DNA of 5,601 bases, taken from NCBI GenBank assembly GCA_946410375.1, contig CAMKAB010000069.1, positions 1 to 5,601 of the forward strand, written 5' to 3'. This DNA is from an uncultured Spirochaetaceae bacterium (GTDB lineage: Bacteria; Spirochaetota; Spirochaetia; Sphaerochaetales; Sphaerochaetaceae). The position numbers and the translations under genes were made by a program. The notes beneath the pieces are model-generated. The model saw nothing but the letters and a program-made list of their open reading frames with translations, searched no databases and was not told the DNA's origin. Positions 5,083 through 5,601 of this stretch are shown piece by piece (the stretch's first letter is position 1; every line of letters starts with the position of its first letter).

Positions 5083-5601
5083 ATGTATGTTTATTGCTTA
5101 TATGCGTTTTTAACGGAGGCGTTAGCTGCGGCGATTTCTCCTTATCTCCAGATTATGCTGCGAAATAAGGGCTATAGCCACTCCCTGGTCGGTGTGATAA
5201 TTGCCGTGAGTCAGATTGCCGGGCTTTTTTTTCCGCTGATAAACGGCGCCAAAATTGACAGGAACGGGAGATATAAGACGAGACTGTTTCTGTATGTGAT
5301 TATTTTGCTCGTGTGTTTCGCTATTTTTGTAAGTCCTCATTTGAATTTCGGAATGCAGGACGGAAAACAGGGAACGCTCGCGGTGATGCTGTACGCCGCT
5401 GTTTTCACATTGGGGGTTGGCTGCTACTCCGTTTTAAATCCCGCAATGGACAGCTATATGACGGCGAATTTAAAAGGGGACTCGGATAAGTACGGAAAAA
5501 TCAGAGCGTGCGGTACTGCGGGATATGTGGCTCTTTTGGTCCTGGTTGCGTTGATAGGTTTTCCTTCGGAAACAAGCAATTACGAGATTTTTTTAACTAT
5601 T
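5083..5601 (+). CDS. MFS transporter, N-terminal part (cut by the window edge)
   Basis: The reading frame is open from the ATG at 5083 to the last base, 173 codons, and continues past the window. It starts directly in a membrane segment and shows about five hydrophobic helices. MFS motif A between TM2 and TM3 is clear: NGAKIDRNGRYKTR (about residues 61-74), the G-x3-D-R-x-G-R pattern. The TM1 end SPYLQIMLRNKGYSHSLVG and the later DSYM...YGKIRACGTAGYV resemble the MFS_1_like group that includes the phenylpropionate permease HcaT and nucleoside permeases, where YGRIRLWGS-type sequences are typical. The protein should sit in the inner membrane as a proton-coupled carrier; the substrate cannot be told. 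AGGTG at 5073-5077, five bases before the ATG, supports this start over the out-of-frame ATG at 5087. The preceding gap (4994-5082) is T-rich with no clear terminator. Confidence 0.85.
   Translation, partial: MYVYCLYAFLTEALAAAISPYLQIMLRNKGYSHSLVGVIIAVSQIAGLFFPLINGAKIDRNGRYKTRLFLYVIILLVCFAIFVSPHLNFGMQDGKQGTLAVMLYAAVFTLGVGCYSVLNPAMDSYMTANLKGDSDKYGKIRACGTAGYVALLVLVALIGFPSETSNYEIFLTI

Overview
The window looks like chromosomal DNA from a host-associated spirochaete, most likely a Treponema species. This is an inference, not a search result. It rests on a spirochaete-style lipoprotein signal (h-region ending in a loose FSSC lipobox), a Bacteroidetes/spirochaete-type PlsC-like acyltransferase, moderate G+C with A/T-rich promoters, and a GC-rich, frame-open intergenic repeat of a kind I associate with Treponema genomes. 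No phage, transposase, CRISPR or defence genes are visible, and the protein-coding content is ordinary housekeeping.

Left part (1-1480). A 35-bp tandem repeat runs off the left edge (1-108). Then come two genes on the minus strand, transcribed right to left: an Lrp/AsnC-family regulator (893-1342) followed 9 bp later by recO (149-883). They look like one transcription unit. Upstream of the regulator lies a consensus -10 box only 9 nt from the ATG and an 11-bp perfect inverted repeat where the -35 box should be. This suggests a nearly leaderless, operator-controlled promoter.

Middle part (1481-3135). A non-coding 64-bp GC-rich tandem repeat with several small palindromes (1482-1706) separates the regulator from a minus-strand D-2-hydroxyacid dehydrogenase of the ACT-less 3-phosphoglycerate dehydrogenase type (1787-2689). 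A 446-bp divergent intergenic region (2690-3135) holds the dehydrogenase ribosome binding site, a very A/T-rich palindromic stretch, an unexplained 125-bp palindromic or structured element (2960-3084), and a near-consensus promoter for the next gene.

Right part (3136-5601). Three plus-strand genes follow: a PlsC-like glycerolipid acyltransferase (3136-4392), a small predicted lipoprotein of unknown function (4529-4993), and the first 173 codons of an MFS transporter (5083 to the right edge). No strong terminator is seen between them. They may be co-transcribed, but the gaps of 136 and 89 bp and a possible internal promoter leave that open. The acyltransferase would act in membrane lipid synthesis, and the lipoprotein and transporter are envelope proteins. 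The sequence does not tie the three into one pathway.

The items most worth a second look are the 125-bp element at 2960-3084, the 64-bp repeat open in all three forward frames, the regulator's operator/leaderless promoter, and the altered catalytic motifs of the acyltransferase.
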